A stretch of 64,000 nt of DNA from UBA3946 sp002385755 (GCA_050953085.1 JBMNLX010000005.1:434001-498000), one strand, 5' to 3'. Positions 9,219-19,095 are shown, numbered from the stretch's first letter. A program made the numbers and translations. Notes: a model not told the origin generated them from the letters alone.

Positions 9219-10123
9219 ATAAACTTCTTACCGAACAAAGAAATATCTCGACGGCCGACATCGACTTGCTATCGGCCGCGGAGATCGCGAGGAAAATTAA
9301 CGACGAGGATAAAACGGTGGCTATCGCCGTGGAAAAGGCGATTCCCCAGATCGCGGCGCTTGTGGAAAAGGCCGTCGCGGTTTTAGACGCGGGCGGCCGC
9401 CTGATATACATGGGCGCGGGAACGAGCGGGAGAATCGGCGTTCTCGACGCCGTCGAATGCCCGCCGACGTTCGGCGTCTCGCCGGATAAGATTCAGTGCC
9501 TGATGGCGGGCGGAGAGTATGCTTTTGTCAGGTCGGTCGAGGGGGCGGAAGACTCGACGGAAGCGGCCGTCGCCGATTTGAAGAGAATAAATCTCACGGC
9601 GGCCGACATCGTTATCGGCATCACTGCCAGCGGCAGGACCCCATACGCCGTCGCCGGCGTGAAATACGCGAAAGAGATCGGCTGCGCCACCGGCTCGATT
9701 TCGACCGCGGCCGAAAGCGAAATCGCCCGGATCGTTGACTTCCCGATCGAGGCGATTACCGGGCCGGAAGTCATCGCCGGTTCGACGCGGATGAAATCGG
9801 GCACCGCTCAGAAACTTATCTGCAACATGATCTCCACGACCGTCATGATCAAACTGGGAAAAGTCTATCAAAATTTGATGATCGACGTTCAGCCGACGAA
9901 CGAAAAACTCATAAACCGCGCCCGAAACATACTCGTTCAGGCCGCCGGTATCAGTTACGATGAGGCGGTCGCTTATCTTGAGAAATACAACACGGTAAAA
10001 AAGGCGCTTTTCAGTTTGCTTTCCGGAGTCGAGTCGCTTGCCGAGGTCGAGCGCTATCTTGACCGGGCGAAAGGACATATCCGCAAGGCTTTGGAGCTGG
10101 CGCGAGATGATAAGAGCAATTGA
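9203..10123 (+). CDS. murQ: N-acetylmuramic acid 6-phosphate etherase MurQ
   Basis: A 306-residue SIS-fold protein with the family block GAGTSGRIGVLDAVECPPTFG, including the catalytic Glu of AVECPP, and TRMKSGTAQKLICNM further on. MurQ cleaves the lactyl ether of MurNAc-6P to GlcNAc-6P and D-lactate. Length and start are normal, with AAGGATGA upstream. It is the point where the MurK and AnmK branches join. The D-lactate it makes is the probable substrate of the flavoprotein dehydrogenase encoded three to five genes downstream in the same transcript. Confidence 0.95.
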   Translation: MATDLNKLLTEQRNISTADIDLLSAAEIARKINDEDKTVAIAVEKAIPQIAALVEKAVAVLDAGGRLIYMGAGTSGRIGVLDAVECPPTFGVSPDKIQCLMAGGEYAFVRSVEGAEDSTEAAVADLKRINLTAADIVIGITASGRTPYAVAGVKYAKEIGCATGSISTAAESEIARIVDFPIEAITGPEVIAGSTRMKSGTAQKLICNMISTTVMIKLGKVYQNLMIDVQPTNEKLINRARNILVQAAGISYDEAVAYLEKYNTVKKALFSLLSGVESLAEVERYLDRAKGHIRKALELARDDKSN

Positions 10124-10871
10124 GATTAAAAACCCCAGCGGACGGGTTATCCGAGGCTATCTTGACCGCCCCGAGGATTTTAACGGCACCGTGGTCGTTT
10201 ATTTTCATGGTTTTACCGGGAATTTAACCGAGCATGGCGGGATGTTCCGTGATTTTTCCCGTTTGATCGCAAAGCTGGGCTTTTCATCCCTGCGCTGTGA
10301 TTTTACCGGCAACGGCGAGTCGGAAGGAAGTTTTCGCGATTTTACCTACGATACCTTGGTTGAGGATGCCCGGACGATTATTGATTACGCCCTTGATTTG
10401 GACAAAAAGGAAATCATTCTTCTCGGCTACAGCATGGGCGGCGCCGTCGCCGCGCATATGGCCGCGAGAAGACCCGGGGAGATATCCCGTCTCCTTTTAT
10501 GGTCGCCCGCCGGCAACCTTTCCGCCTTGATAAAAGCAAGATACGAAAAAGCCCCGAAACTCGACAACGGCAACGTCGATTGCCCGAACTTCGAGCTTTC
10601 GAAAGCATTATATGAATCTCTTTCCCGGTATGATTGGCGCTCCGGGTTGGAAAGATTCAAGAACCCGGTGAAAATAATCCACGGCCGGCTAGACCGAGCC
10701 GTCGATTACTTGGAAGCATACCGTTATTGCGGATTGTTCCCGAACGCGTCCGTCGATATTATCGAGGAAGCCGGACACGGTTATGATTCCCGCGAAACCC
10801 GGGAGCGTTTATTCAATAAATCAGTGGAATTTTTGCGAGGTAGAGAAGATGAAAATAATAGTTTGCATTAA
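10107..10871 (+). CDS. Alpha/beta hydrolase (serine aminopeptidase-like, S33 type)
   Basis: 254 residues with the complete fold markers: oxyanion strand VVVYFHGFTGN, nucleophile elbow GYSMGG near residue 108, acid Asp in HGRLDRAVDY and His in EAGHGYD. I place the start at ATG 10107 because GGAG lies 10 bases upstream and the earlier in-frame residues are murQ coding sequence. There is no signal peptide, so it is cytosolic. It overlaps murQ by 17 and etfB by 23 bases, so it is co-transcribed. Removal of ester groups such as O-acetyl from murein sugars, or peptide ester cleavage, would fit the setting, but the substrate is unknown. Confidence 0.75.
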   Translation: MIRAIEIKNPSGRVIRGYLDRPEDFNGTVVVYFHGFTGNLTEHGGMFRDFSRLIAKLGFSSLRCDFTGNGESEGSFRDFTYDTLVEDARTIIDYALDLDKKEIILLGYSMGGAVAAHMAARRPGEISRLLLWSPAGNLSALIKARYEKAPKLDNGNVDCPNFELSKALYESLSRYDWRSGLERFKNPVKIIHGRLDRAVDYLEAYRYCGLFPNASVDIIEEAGHGYDSRETRERLFNKSVEFLRGREDENNSLH

Positions 10872-11637
10872 ACAGGTGCCGGGCACTTCCGAAGTCGAAA
10901 TCGACCCCGTAACCGGCGTTTTGATTAGGGATGCCCGCAACACGAAAATGAACCCGTATGATTTGTACGCCATTGAAACGGCTTTAAGAATCAAGGGACT
11001 GACCGGCGCTACGGTGACGGCCATCTCGATGGGGCCGCCCCAGGCGGAACAAGTCCTGCGGGAAGCTTTATGGATGGGGTGCGACGACGCCGTGCTCCTT
11101 AGCGACCGGAAATTCGCCGGCGCCGACGTCGTGGCCACGAGTTACGCGTTATCATCCGGAATCAAAAAACAAGGCGGATTCGATTTAATCGTTTGCGGGA
11201 AGCAGACGACCGACGGCGACACGGCTCAGGTCGGGCCGGAGATCGCCGAGCATCTCCGAATCCCCCATATTTCCTATGTCGACAGGCTTGTTGAAATAAA
11301 GGATAAAAGCCTTGTCGTTTCCGTCAGCATGGATAAAACGACGGAAGAGTGGGAAATCGATTTTCCTTGTCTGATTACCGTCGATAAGGGAATTTTCACA
11401 CCCAGGCTCCCGTCTTATAAGCGCGGGCGGGAATTTAAGGATTATAAAATCAAGGTCTTGACTTTCGCCGATATGGAAGACCAGGACGAGAACCATTACG
11501 GACTTAAGGGTTCGCCGACGCAAGTCGAGCGGATGTTCCCGCCGGAAAGGATAACCGATAAGGAAGTATGGCGCGGGGATTCGGAAGAATTGGCCGAGAA
11601 AATGACCGCTAAATTGAAGGAATTGAAGGTGCTTTAA
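10849..11637 (+). CDS. etfB: Electron transfer flavoprotein, beta subunit
   Basis: The 262-residue product begins KIIVCIKQVPGTSEVEID and contains CGKQTTDGDTAQVGPEIAE, both typical of EtfB/FixA. ATG 10849 is chosen over earlier in-frame codons because homologues start there and GAGGTAGAG precedes it. EtfB pairs with EtfA (next gene) and in bifurcating ETFs carries the extra FAD that receives electrons from NADH or gives them to it. With a lactate-type dehydrogenase beside it, the set matches the LctB-LctC-LctD order of Acetobacterium woodii. Confidence 0.92.
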   Translation: MKIIVCIKQVPGTSEVEIDPVTGVLIRDARNTKMNPYDLYAIETALRIKGLTGATVTAISMGPPQAEQVLREALWMGCDDAVLLSDRKFAGADVVATSYALSSGIKKQGGFDLIVCGKQTTDGDTAQVGPEIAEHLRIPHISYVDRLVEIKDKSLVVSVSMDKTTEEWEIDFPCLITVDKGIFTPRLPSYKRGREFKDYKIKVLTFADMEDQDENHYGLKGSPTQVERMFPPERITDKEVWRGDSEELAEKMTAKLKELKVL

Positions 11638-11638
11638 T

Positions 11639-12838
11639 ATGGCCAAAATCAAAGTCAATCAAAGCAAAGTAACCCCCGAGATCGCGGAGAAATCAGTCAA
11701 ACTTTGCCCGTTTAACGCGATATATTATCAGGACGGGGTATTGGGAATCAACGAGGCTTGCCGGATGTGCAAGATTTGCGTCCGGAAAGGCCCGGAAGGC
11801 GTTTTCTCGCTTGAAGAGGAAGAGGCGGCCCCGGCGATCGATAAAAGCCAATGGGTCGGGATCGCCGTTTTTATCGAGCATGGCGCCGAGGGGATTCATC
11901 CCGTCTCGTTTGAACTCATCGGCAAGGCAAGGGAGCTTGCCGAGGTTATAAGCCATCCGGTTTACGCCGTCCTGTTTAGCGATAACGCGGGAAAATATAC
12001 CGACGAAATACTTTCTTACGGCGTCGACAAAGTATATTGCTACGAACATCCGAAATTCCGTCATTTTAACGTTGAGATATATACGAACGCGATGGAACAT
12101 TTTATTAACAACGTCAAACCCACGGTTATTCTCTACGGGGGCACGTCCTTGGGCAGGAGCTTCGCTCCGCGCGTCGCCGCCCGTTTCCGCACCGGCCTCA
12201 CCGCCGACTGCACGATTTTGGGAATGAAACCGAATACCGATTTGATTCAAAACCGCCCGGCTTTCGGCGGGAATATCATGGCGGGAATCGTTTGTCCGAA
12301 TCACCGCCCGCAAATGGCGACGGTGCGGTATAAAATTTTCAAAAAACCGGAGAAAACGACGCCCTTCGGCGAAGTGGTAATGATGGACGCGGCGGGATTG
12401 TCATTTAAAGCCGGCTCGAGATTGCTCGCCGTTAAACCCAAACCGAAAGAAATCGATATTAGCGAGGCGGACGCGATTGTGGCCCTGGGAAGGCCGTTTA
12501 AAACTCCGGCCGATTTCGCCATGGCCCAAGAGCTTGCCGATTTGTTGGGCGCCCAGATTGCCGGGACAAGGCCTTTGGTCGAGGCAGGGATGATTGACCC
12601 GCGCAAGCAGATCGGTCTTAGCGGCCGAACGGTCGCCCCGAAGCTGCTGATAACCCTCGGGGTAAGCGGCGCCGTCCAGTTTACCGCCGGGATGACGGGG
12701 AGCGAGCTTGTGTTCTCGATTTGTTCCGACCCCAACTCGCCTATTTTTAACGTCGCGCACTTCGGCCTGGTAGGCGATTTATTCGAAATCGTGCCCAAGT
12801 TGATCGACGAGATTAAAGCGCAGAAAGGAATGGAATAA
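11639..12838 (+). CDS. etfA: Electron transfer flavoprotein, alpha subunit with ferredoxin-like N-terminus
   Basis: 399 residues. About the first 65 form an iron-sulfur-like extension with Cys in LCPFNAI and in CRMCKICVRKGP; the rest is EtfA, ending in the FAD-binding region GLSGRTVAPKLLITLGVSGAVQ (split here only for description). An extension of this kind is known in the EtfA of electron-bifurcating complexes such as LctC and CarE. It lies two bases after etfB with AAGGTG upstream. The extension supports electron exchange with ferredoxin, but bifurcation itself is inference from family resemblance. Confidence 0.9.
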   Translation: MAKIKVNQSKVTPEIAEKSVKLCPFNAIYYQDGVLGINEACRMCKICVRKGPEGVFSLEEEEAAPAIDKSQWVGIAVFIEHGAEGIHPVSFELIGKARELAEVISHPVYAVLFSDNAGKYTDEILSYGVDKVYCYEHPKFRHFNVEIYTNAMEHFINNVKPTVILYGGTSLGRSFAPRVAARFRTGLTADCTILGMKPNTDLIQNRPAFGGNIMAGIVCPNHRPQMATVRYKIFKKPEKTTPFGEVVMMDAAGLSFKAGSRLLAVKPKPKEIDISEADAIVALGRPFKTPADFAMAQELADLLGAQIAGTRPLVEAGMIDPRKQIGLSGRTVAPKLLITLGVSGAVQFTAGMTGSELVFSICSDPNSPIFNVAHFGLVGDLFEIVPKLIDEIKAQKGME

Positions 12839-12840
12839 TT

Positions 12841-14235
12841 ATGTATAAGAAGATTAACCAACAAGATTTGGCATATTTCTCCGCTTTTATTTCGGCGGAA
12901 CGCTTGATTTCGGGCGAGGCGATCGTCGAGGAATACGCGAAGGACGAGCTGGGCACGGTCAAGAATTTTCCGGAATTGGTGATCAAGGCGCTTTCGGCGG
13001 AAGAAATATCGAAGATTATGAGATACTGTAACGAGAACAAGATACCGGTCACGGTCCGGGGCAGCGGCACGGGTTTGGTCGGCGGATGCGTCCCCTTGGA
13101 GGGCGGGATCGTCCTTGAGACGACGTTGATGGATCAGATACTCGAGCTTGACGAGGAGAATTTGGTCCTGACGGTCGAGCCGGGAGTTTTACTGATGGAT
13201 ATCGCCAGTTATATCGAGCCGAAAGGTTATTTTTACGCTCCCGACCCGGGCGAGAAAAGCGCCACAATCGGCGGCAACATCGCGACCAACGCCGGCGGCA
13301 TGCGGGCGGTAAAGTACGGCGTGACCCGCGACTGGGTTCTTGCCCTTGAGGTCGTGCTTCCGAACGGGGAGATTACTCAGTTCGGCCGGAAGGTGGTCAA
13401 GGACACGACGGGGTTTTCGCTTAAGAATTTAATCATCGGGAGCGAGGGAACGCTCGCGATCGTGACCAAGGCCTATCTTAAGCTCATCCCCCGCCCGGCC
13501 CACGCGATCAGCTTATTGGTTCCTTTTAAAACTTTGGAAGACGGCATCGACAGCGTGCCGGCCCTTTTGCAATCCGACACCGGTCCGACTGCGATCGAGT
13601 TTTTCGGCCGGGCGACGGTAGAGTTTGCCGAGACGTTTTTGGGCAAAAAATTTCCCGACGCCGATTATCAAGCCTATATACTGCTTACTTTTGACGGCAT
13701 CGACGAGGAGGACGTCAAGCGCAAGTATCAGCGCGCGGCGGAATTATGCTTGGATAAACTGGGCGCCGAGGACGTGTTGATCGTCGACACCGACGAGAGA
13801 AAGAGCGATGTCTGGGACGCGCGCGGCGCTTTTCTGGAAGCGATTAAAGCGTCGACGACGGCGATGGACGAATGCGACGTCGTCGTGCCGCGGGCGAAAG
13901 TCAACGATTTTATCCGCTTCACTTATGAATTGGCGAAAAAATACGATATCCGTATTCCCAGTTTCGGCCATGCCGGCGACGGCAATCTCCATATCTACAT
14001 CTGTAAGGATGATTTAAGCGACGAGGATTTCGCCCGCAAGCTGGACGCCGTCTTTGCGGAATTATACGCGAAAGCGAAAGAATGCGGCGGACTGGTCTCG
14101 GGCGAGCACGGCATCGGTTACGCGAAAAAGGAATATATGCGCGAATTGCTCGGGGAAACGCAAGTCAATTTAATGCGGGGAATTAAAAAAGTATTCGACC
14201 CAAACAACATTTTAAACCCCGGCAAAATCATCTAA
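12841..14235 (+). CDS. FAD-linked lactate/glycolate-type dehydrogenase (LctD/GlcD family)
   Basis: 464 residues with an FAD-binding domain 4 (VRGSGTGLVGGCVPLEGG near residue 75 and SATIGGNIATNAGGMR near 140) and a C-terminal FAD-oxidase domain (FGHAGDGNLH near 380, GEHGIGYAKKEYM near 425). This family oxidises D-2-hydroxy acids such as D-lactate and glycolate. Directly behind etfBA it matches LctD, the lactate dehydrogenase that passes electrons to a bifurcating ETF. MurQ, encoded upstream in the same operon, produces D-lactate, so D-lactate to pyruvate is the likely reaction. Stereospecificity cannot be seen. It is the last gene of the operon. Confidence 0.87.
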   Translation: MYKKINQQDLAYFSAFISAERLISGEAIVEEYAKDELGTVKNFPELVIKALSAEEISKIMRYCNENKIPVTVRGSGTGLVGGCVPLEGGIVLETTLMDQILELDEENLVLTVEPGVLLMDIASYIEPKGYFYAPDPGEKSATIGGNIATNAGGMRAVKYGVTRDWVLALEVVLPNGEITQFGRKVVKDTTGFSLKNLIIGSEGTLAIVTKAYLKLIPRPAHAISLLVPFKTLEDGIDSVPALLQSDTGPTAIEFFGRATVEFAETFLGKKFPDADYQAYILLTFDGIDEEDVKRKYQRAAELCLDKLGAEDVLIVDTDERKSDVWDARGAFLEAIKASTTAMDECDVVVPRAKVNDFIRFTYELAKKYDIRIPSFGHAGDGNLHIYICKDDLSDEDFARKLDAVFAELYAKAKECGGLVSGEHGIGYAKKEYMRELLGETQVNLMRGIKKVFDPNNILNPGKII

Positions 14236-14251
14236 TCGCTCGATAAACCAA

Positions 14252-14271
14252 TTAACTTTTAAAAAAGTTAA
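14252..14271 (+). terminator. Possible weak terminator of the salvage operon
   Basis: A 7-bp stem TTAACTT/AAGTTAA is followed by an A/T-rich tract ending in TTTATTTTTT. It is weak, but it is the only candidate between the operon end and the next promoter. Confidence 0.4.
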
Positions 14272-14279
14272 AAATAATC

Positions 14280-14308
14280 TTTATTTTTTAGTCGCTATAT
14301 GATATAAT
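14280..14308 (+). promoter_or_regulatory. Promoter of the first large lipoprotein gene
   Basis: TATAAT at 14303-14308 is clear. The -35 region at 14280-14285 (TTTATT, 17 bases upstream) is poor, so strength is uncertain. Confidence 0.55.
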
Positions 14309-14322
14309 ACTTAATGAAAAGG

Positions 14323-14352
14323 TTTTATAAACGCCTTCGGGCGCTTATAAAA
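14323..14352 (+). other. 5' leader hairpin with TTCG loop
   Basis: TTTTATAA at 14323-14330 pairs with TTATAAAA at 14345-14352. Inside it CGCC and GGCG pair around a TTCG tetraloop (14336-14339), with one A-C mismatch. It lies about 15 bases after the -10 box, so it would sit at the 5' end of the mRNA, a position known to stabilise transcripts. There is no T run, so it is not a terminator. Confidence 0.65.
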
Positions 14353-14374
14353 AAAATAAGAGAAGGAGAAAGAT

Positions 14375-17300
14375 ATGAAAAGAAACAGTTTTCTAGTGGT
14401 TTTGTTGCTTTTTGCTTTGGCATTTCTTTTCGTAGGTTGTAAACCGCCAGTAGAAGAACCGGAACCGAATCCGATTCTTGTGGTTGGCAACATCGAATTG
14501 CAAACGGAAGAAGGCAAAACCGTTAAAATCAACGCGGCAATCGCTAATGTTGAAGACGGAAGAAGAATACGAACTTGAATTCTCTTCGAGCGATCCGACG
14601 ATTGCCGAAGTTGACGCCAATGGAAATGTCGATGCCAAAAAGGCTGGAGAAGCGACGATAACTGTATCCATAAAAGATTTTGAAGATCAAAAAACGGAAG
14701 TAAAAGTTATCGTTCTTGCAAAACCGACTCCTCCGGGCAAAGAAATCATTGAAGAGTTTATCCCCGAATCGATTGATATTATGGGATTCGTTTCAATGGA
14801 AGTCGGCGCCAGCGAGAAATTCATGGCGATAGTAAAACCCGCCTCCGCATATCAAGTATTGGTATGGTCGACGAGCGATCCTTCGATTGCGACGGTTGAC
14901 AACGAAGGAAACGTCACCGCTCACAGTTTCGGAACGGTTACCATCACGGCGCACTCCGCGATTGACCCGGACGTAAAGGATTCTTTCGAAGTTGTAGTTA
15001 AAGAAACGGGCGAAGATCATGAGATCGTCGCGAAAGCTTTTGACTACATTCTGGAGAGAATTCCGAAATACGTTACCGAATCATTTGATCTTCCCGTTTA
15101 TCCCAACCCCGATGTAACGATTACGTGGAAAGATGCATCTGGCACGGTACTGGATGACAATCGTTATGTTTATAACGAAGACATTACCGAAGACACGACG
15201 GACGCCGTTATTTGCTTGATCGAATACGGGTTCGCCACGCGCGAGGAAAGCGTCGCGTTGAAAGTTGTTGCTGATCCCGAGAAAAACAACTTTGCCAACA
15301 TAGAACTTATCAGCTTGTATCTTGACATTTTGTTTGCCGATTATATTGCTGATTCGGTCAATGGCGACTTGCCGCTCCCGACCGCTTTGAAGGGCGCGAC
15401 TCTCGTATGGTCCACAACGAAGAGCGATGTAATAACGAAAACCGGGGAATTCACGAAGCCGAATAACGACACGCCCGTTAGATTGACGGCGTTAGTCACG
15501 AGCGGCCCGATTGCCCAAACTTTCAACTTTGATCTCGTGGCAAAAGGCTACACGCAACAAGAAAAAGTTGATTACTCGTTAACCGAAGGCGTATTAAAAC
15601 CGTTGGTCGGCCTTAGATCCAACGCTAATATCACCCTGCCCTCGTTTGAACCGCGTTTCGGCTTGACCATTACTTGGGAATCCGCAAACGAAGACGTATT
15701 TGACAGCAATGGCGTTTATATGGAACGCGATTTGGAAAAAGACACGGAAGTAACATTCATTGCGACGTTCAAAGAAGGCGACACGGTATTTGACGTTACG
15801 GCTGAAGTTACCGTTACGGCCTTGGCCGCCACGGACGTGAGCAAAGCGGTCTACGATTTCGTCCGCAACGATGAAATATTAGCAGCTATTCCGACTTACT
15901 TCCCGTTTGGATTACCTGGTCGCGAAAGCGGCAACGAAATTGTAGGTCTTCCGACCTCCATGGAAGACCATGATGGCGTAACCATTGAATGGGAAGGAAA
16001 TCCGGAAGACTTTGACGGCTTGGTTCTTAAGACGCAATACTTGAGATATCATGAAACATATCTGACGGCGACTTTCAGTAAGGAAGGCGTTGAACCGTCC
16101 ACGCTGAAATTCTTGCTCAACACGGGTATTGCCGAAAGGGACGACTCCGTTAATATCGGCGGTCGTTTCTCCGAACAAAAAGTAAAAGACGGCTTCATCG
16201 AATGGGATTTGCTGAGCACGTTCAGTTTTTGGGACAAACCCGTTGGCGAACAAGATTACAAGACTCAGCAATACTGGAGCTATTATTCCGGTTATACTTG
16301 GTATATTGATGCCGATACTGATAAAACTTCTGAATTAGTCGAAAAATCGCTTGAAGAAGGCGGCGTAAGATATCAATACTTTGCCATGGACTTCATGGTC
16401 GCATACATTCTGGAAGCAGATGATGACGGCAATGTCACGAAATGGGATCTTGCCAACTTAAGAGACGGTCAAGGCGGCAACTGGGGTATCTTCTTCGTTA
16501 ACCTTTCCGGCAAAGACATCAAGATTCCGTTAGCGACGCACGGTGCTGGAGAAGGCACAGATGGCGAACCCTGGGTATCTCAAGGCTCGCGTGAAAACGC
16601 CTTAACGTTTGACGGATACAGAAAAGGCTTTGTTGTCGACGCTGACGGCACTGTTATTATGGGCAGCGGCTTTGGCGTTGTTCAGGATGTATTGCCGAGC
16701 ACCACAAGACACATTGACATTCCGGCCAACGGCTATGGTATGACCTTCAAGACCCAAGAGAATCTCCCGATCGTAGGCGTGTTCTGTCATGAAGGCACGA
16801 AGCTGACGATTCAAAGATTTGACTTGGCTCCGGAAAACGACTACCGCGCGATCCGTTTCAAATCGAACCTTAATAACGCTGAAACCGGCATTATCGCTCT
16901 TGAAAAAGGCGAAGAAACTGAAATTAATGTCGATGCGGCAATTAAAAACGCCGCTACTTACCTGTATAATCCGCGTTTGACCGAATTCGAACTTAGCATG
17001 TTCAATACGGAAAAATATGAGGATATCATTGCCAGAAGCGCAGCCCTTTGGGAAGCCGACTTCGAGGCTATGCAGGAAAAAGTAGACGAAGAAGGATATC
17101 TCCTGGAACTGTTGCCGTTCTATGAAAAATTCCAAGCCATTCATGACGATGTCAAGGCGTTAATCGATGAAGAACTCGTCAATTGGTTGGAAAACGAATA
17201 TGATAGCAAATTATTGCCTCGCGATATCACGCTTCATTTGAATGGCGGGCAGTATTATGCTGAAACAAGGCAAGAAGTTGCCGATATGTTCCTTGCCGAT

Positions 17301-18323
17301 CTGTATGAGCATCTGACAAACGTCGAAATGCCCGATTTACCGGAAACCCTTGAGGAATTTAAGGCCGGAATCGAAAGTTCGTTCACCGCTGAGTTTGTCA
17401 CGACTTATCTTTATGAATTCATTAAAGATAACCCGGACGCCTTAACGGTAGACGAAAGCGGCGAGGCGACGCAGTTCTTCCGTCAAGAAGAATACAATGA
17501 AAAATGGTTGCCGTTATTGTTAATGTTGAATGACGCTGTTCAAATCGGTCACGGCGGCGGTCGCGACATTTTGGGTCGCACCGGGCAAAAATATCAATTC
17601 CATTATATTATCCCGGCAGAAGGCAGCCCGTTGTTTAACGTGACTGTCAGCGCTCAGGACGGCTTCAACACCCGCATCCGCGAATACTTGCTCGGCACGT
17701 TTGCTTACGCGGCGTACAAAGAATATATCCTTGAAGATCAATGGCTCTTGTCACCGGAAGCATCTCAAGAAAAAGCCAACGCTCTTGGTTTGCAATATTC
17801 CGGCGGTCAGGCGACAATTGAAATTCCCGCTGTTTATAAAGAAGAATATGTTCTCGAAGGATGGTATTTGGATGAGGAATTAACGCAACCTGCAGTTTTA
17901 ACTCCGGTTGGACTGGGACTTGTCGATGTCGATCTGTACGCGAAATGGATCGTACCTCCGGGTGAGTATGTTGGTGACATCAATATAAACTCATTTAATG
18001 AAAGTCTTTGGGGAGATAATCCCAAAACCAAAGTCATGCTTGATCCTGACAGCACCGGCGGGCAATTTTGGTTAAAGATATTGCTTGCTGAGACCGACGA
18101 GGAAGGCGTATATCAGGTAACTCATTACGTTGAAACTGGAGCTTTAGACTTTGGCGACAGCGCGTTCTCGATTCATCTTTATGAAGACAACGCAATCCCC
18201 CATGCGCATGTCATTTCATTAGGAATTCAAGTTGGTGATTTGGTTACCTTCTCTTGTGATGTAACCGAACTCGAAACAGGTACGGTTAATGTAGTTGCGA
18301 AAGTTTGGCGTCCTGCCGAATAG
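14375..18323 (+). pseudogene. Large Ig-like/InlB-repeat surface lipoprotein, frameshifted
   Basis: The frame opening at ATG 14375 (AAGGAG upstream) gives a lipoprotein signal peptide with Cys in FVGC and the start of a BIG2-type Ig domain, then stops at 14578. The same Ig domain continues in the +1 frame (EYELEFSSSDPTIAEVDANG) and stays open to 18323, about 1,250 further residues. One surplus base near 14557-14570 (acGGaagaagaa) joins the two frames. Downstream are a second BIG2 domain, Ig-like pairs, an aromatic-rich middle region and an InlB B-repeat (Flg_new type) starting LHLNGGQYY near 17230. That repeat is interrupted by a long helical insert before it closes at GWYLDEEL and LYAKW near 17940. 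Related to the lipoproteins at 26416 and 42057. The shift may be real, phase-variable or a sequencing error; the rest of the frame is intact. Confidence 0.8.
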
Positions 18324-18335
18324 TGGAGTGTATAT

Positions 18336-18378
18336 GAGGCTGTAAATCTTGATTTACGAGGCTTACAGCCTCTTTTTT
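18336..18378 (+). terminator. Terminator of the first large lipoprotein gene
   Basis: GAGGCTGTAA at 18336-18345 pairs with TTACAGCCTC at 18363-18372, with an inner AAATC/GATTT stem. A run of seven T follows the main stem. Confidence 0.9.
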
Positions 18379-18470
18379 TGAAATATTATTTAATGAATGA
18401 ATTATTAATCGCAATAATCATATAATATGTATTATGGTATAATTTAGTATAAAAAAACGTCTAAAAAAGG

Positions 18471-18499
18471 TTGATAGATATCGCCGATTATGATATAAT
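18471..18499 (+). promoter_or_regulatory. Promoter of the ISL3 transposase remnant
   Basis: TTGATA at 18471-18476 and TATAAT at 18494-18499 are spaced by 17 bases. The promoter is intact although the gene behind it is truncated. Confidence 0.7.
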
Positions 18500-18538
18500 A
18501 TATGTACGCGGGAAGAATCCCGGCTAGGGGGCTTGCGT

Positions 18539-18973
18539 TTGATTAGAAAAATGGTAGAGATTCGATATCCAGGAACCGAGTACCGTTATCATGTTTATGC
18601 CGACGGTATTTTATTTCTGGACATCGCCTCAACAAACAAAACCGCAGTTTGTCCGTATTGCGGTTATCCTTCCGCAAAAGTGCATTCTTATCATACGAGA
18701 AAGTTCGCCGATTTACCGTATAACGGCCATGAGCTTTCCGTTAACTTGCGAATCAGAAAATTTTTCTGTTCAAACGAAAACTGCGCTCATAAGACATTTG
18801 CGGAGCAGTTTAGTTTTATTAAACCCTCGGAAAAGAAAACGACCCGTTTAATCGAGAAAATCATTTCGGTTTATGACGGCGCCAGCTCGCGGAAAGCAAC
18901 AACGGCTCTTAACGCGGCAGGCGTAAGAGTGTGCAAAGCGACGGTTTGCAATCTAAAAAGCAAATATCGCTGA
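18539..18973 (+). pseudogene. ISL3-family transposase, N-terminal remnant
   Basis: About 144 residues carrying the zinc-ribbon domain of ISL3 (IS204/IS1001/IS1165) transposases: CPYCG, then FFCSNENCAHKTFAE, followed by a helix-turn-helix-like stretch (SSRKATTALNAAGVRVCKATVCNL). Complete ISL3 transposases have about 400 residues and a DDE catalytic domain, which is absent. TTG 18539 is the best start (GGGGG 7 bases upstream). The stop comes 18 bases before the -35 box of the rRNA operon. It could be a stand-alone DNA-binding protein kept under its own promoter, but a decayed IS is more likely. No terminal inverted repeats were found. Confidence 0.7.
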
Positions 18974-18990
18974 AAAAGTTAAAATAATGA

Positions 18991-19019
18991 TTGACAGAAA
19001 TGTTTGTTTATAGTATAAT
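18991..19019 (+). promoter_or_regulatory. rRNA operon promoter
   Basis: A near-consensus promoter: TTGACA at 18991-18996, a 17-base spacer and TATAAT at 19014-19019, about 100 bases before mature 16S rRNA. This is the strongest promoter in the window. TCTTTGAAAA at 19067-19076, a boxA-like antitermination sequence common before Firmicutes rRNA genes, follows. Confidence 0.92.
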
Positions 19020-19071
19020 ATTCAATGTTGCGAAAATAACCAACAGGGGTTATTATACCGATAAGGTCTTT

Positions 19072-19095
19072 GAAAACTAAATAGAACAGGTGGAG
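19072..19095 (+). other. 5' arm of the 16S rRNA processing stem
   Basis: GAAAACTAAATAGAACA plus GGTGGAG is complementary to 20689-20713 downstream of 16S (CTCCACC and TGTTCTATTTAGTTTT). This long helix would enclose 16S rRNA and is the usual RNase III substrate. Confidence 0.8.

Noticed and set aside
9383..10078. A 231-codon minus-strand frame opposite murQ
   Set aside because: murQ is certain on the plus strand; the antisense frame has no start signal and an Arg/Asp-rich composition typical of shadows.
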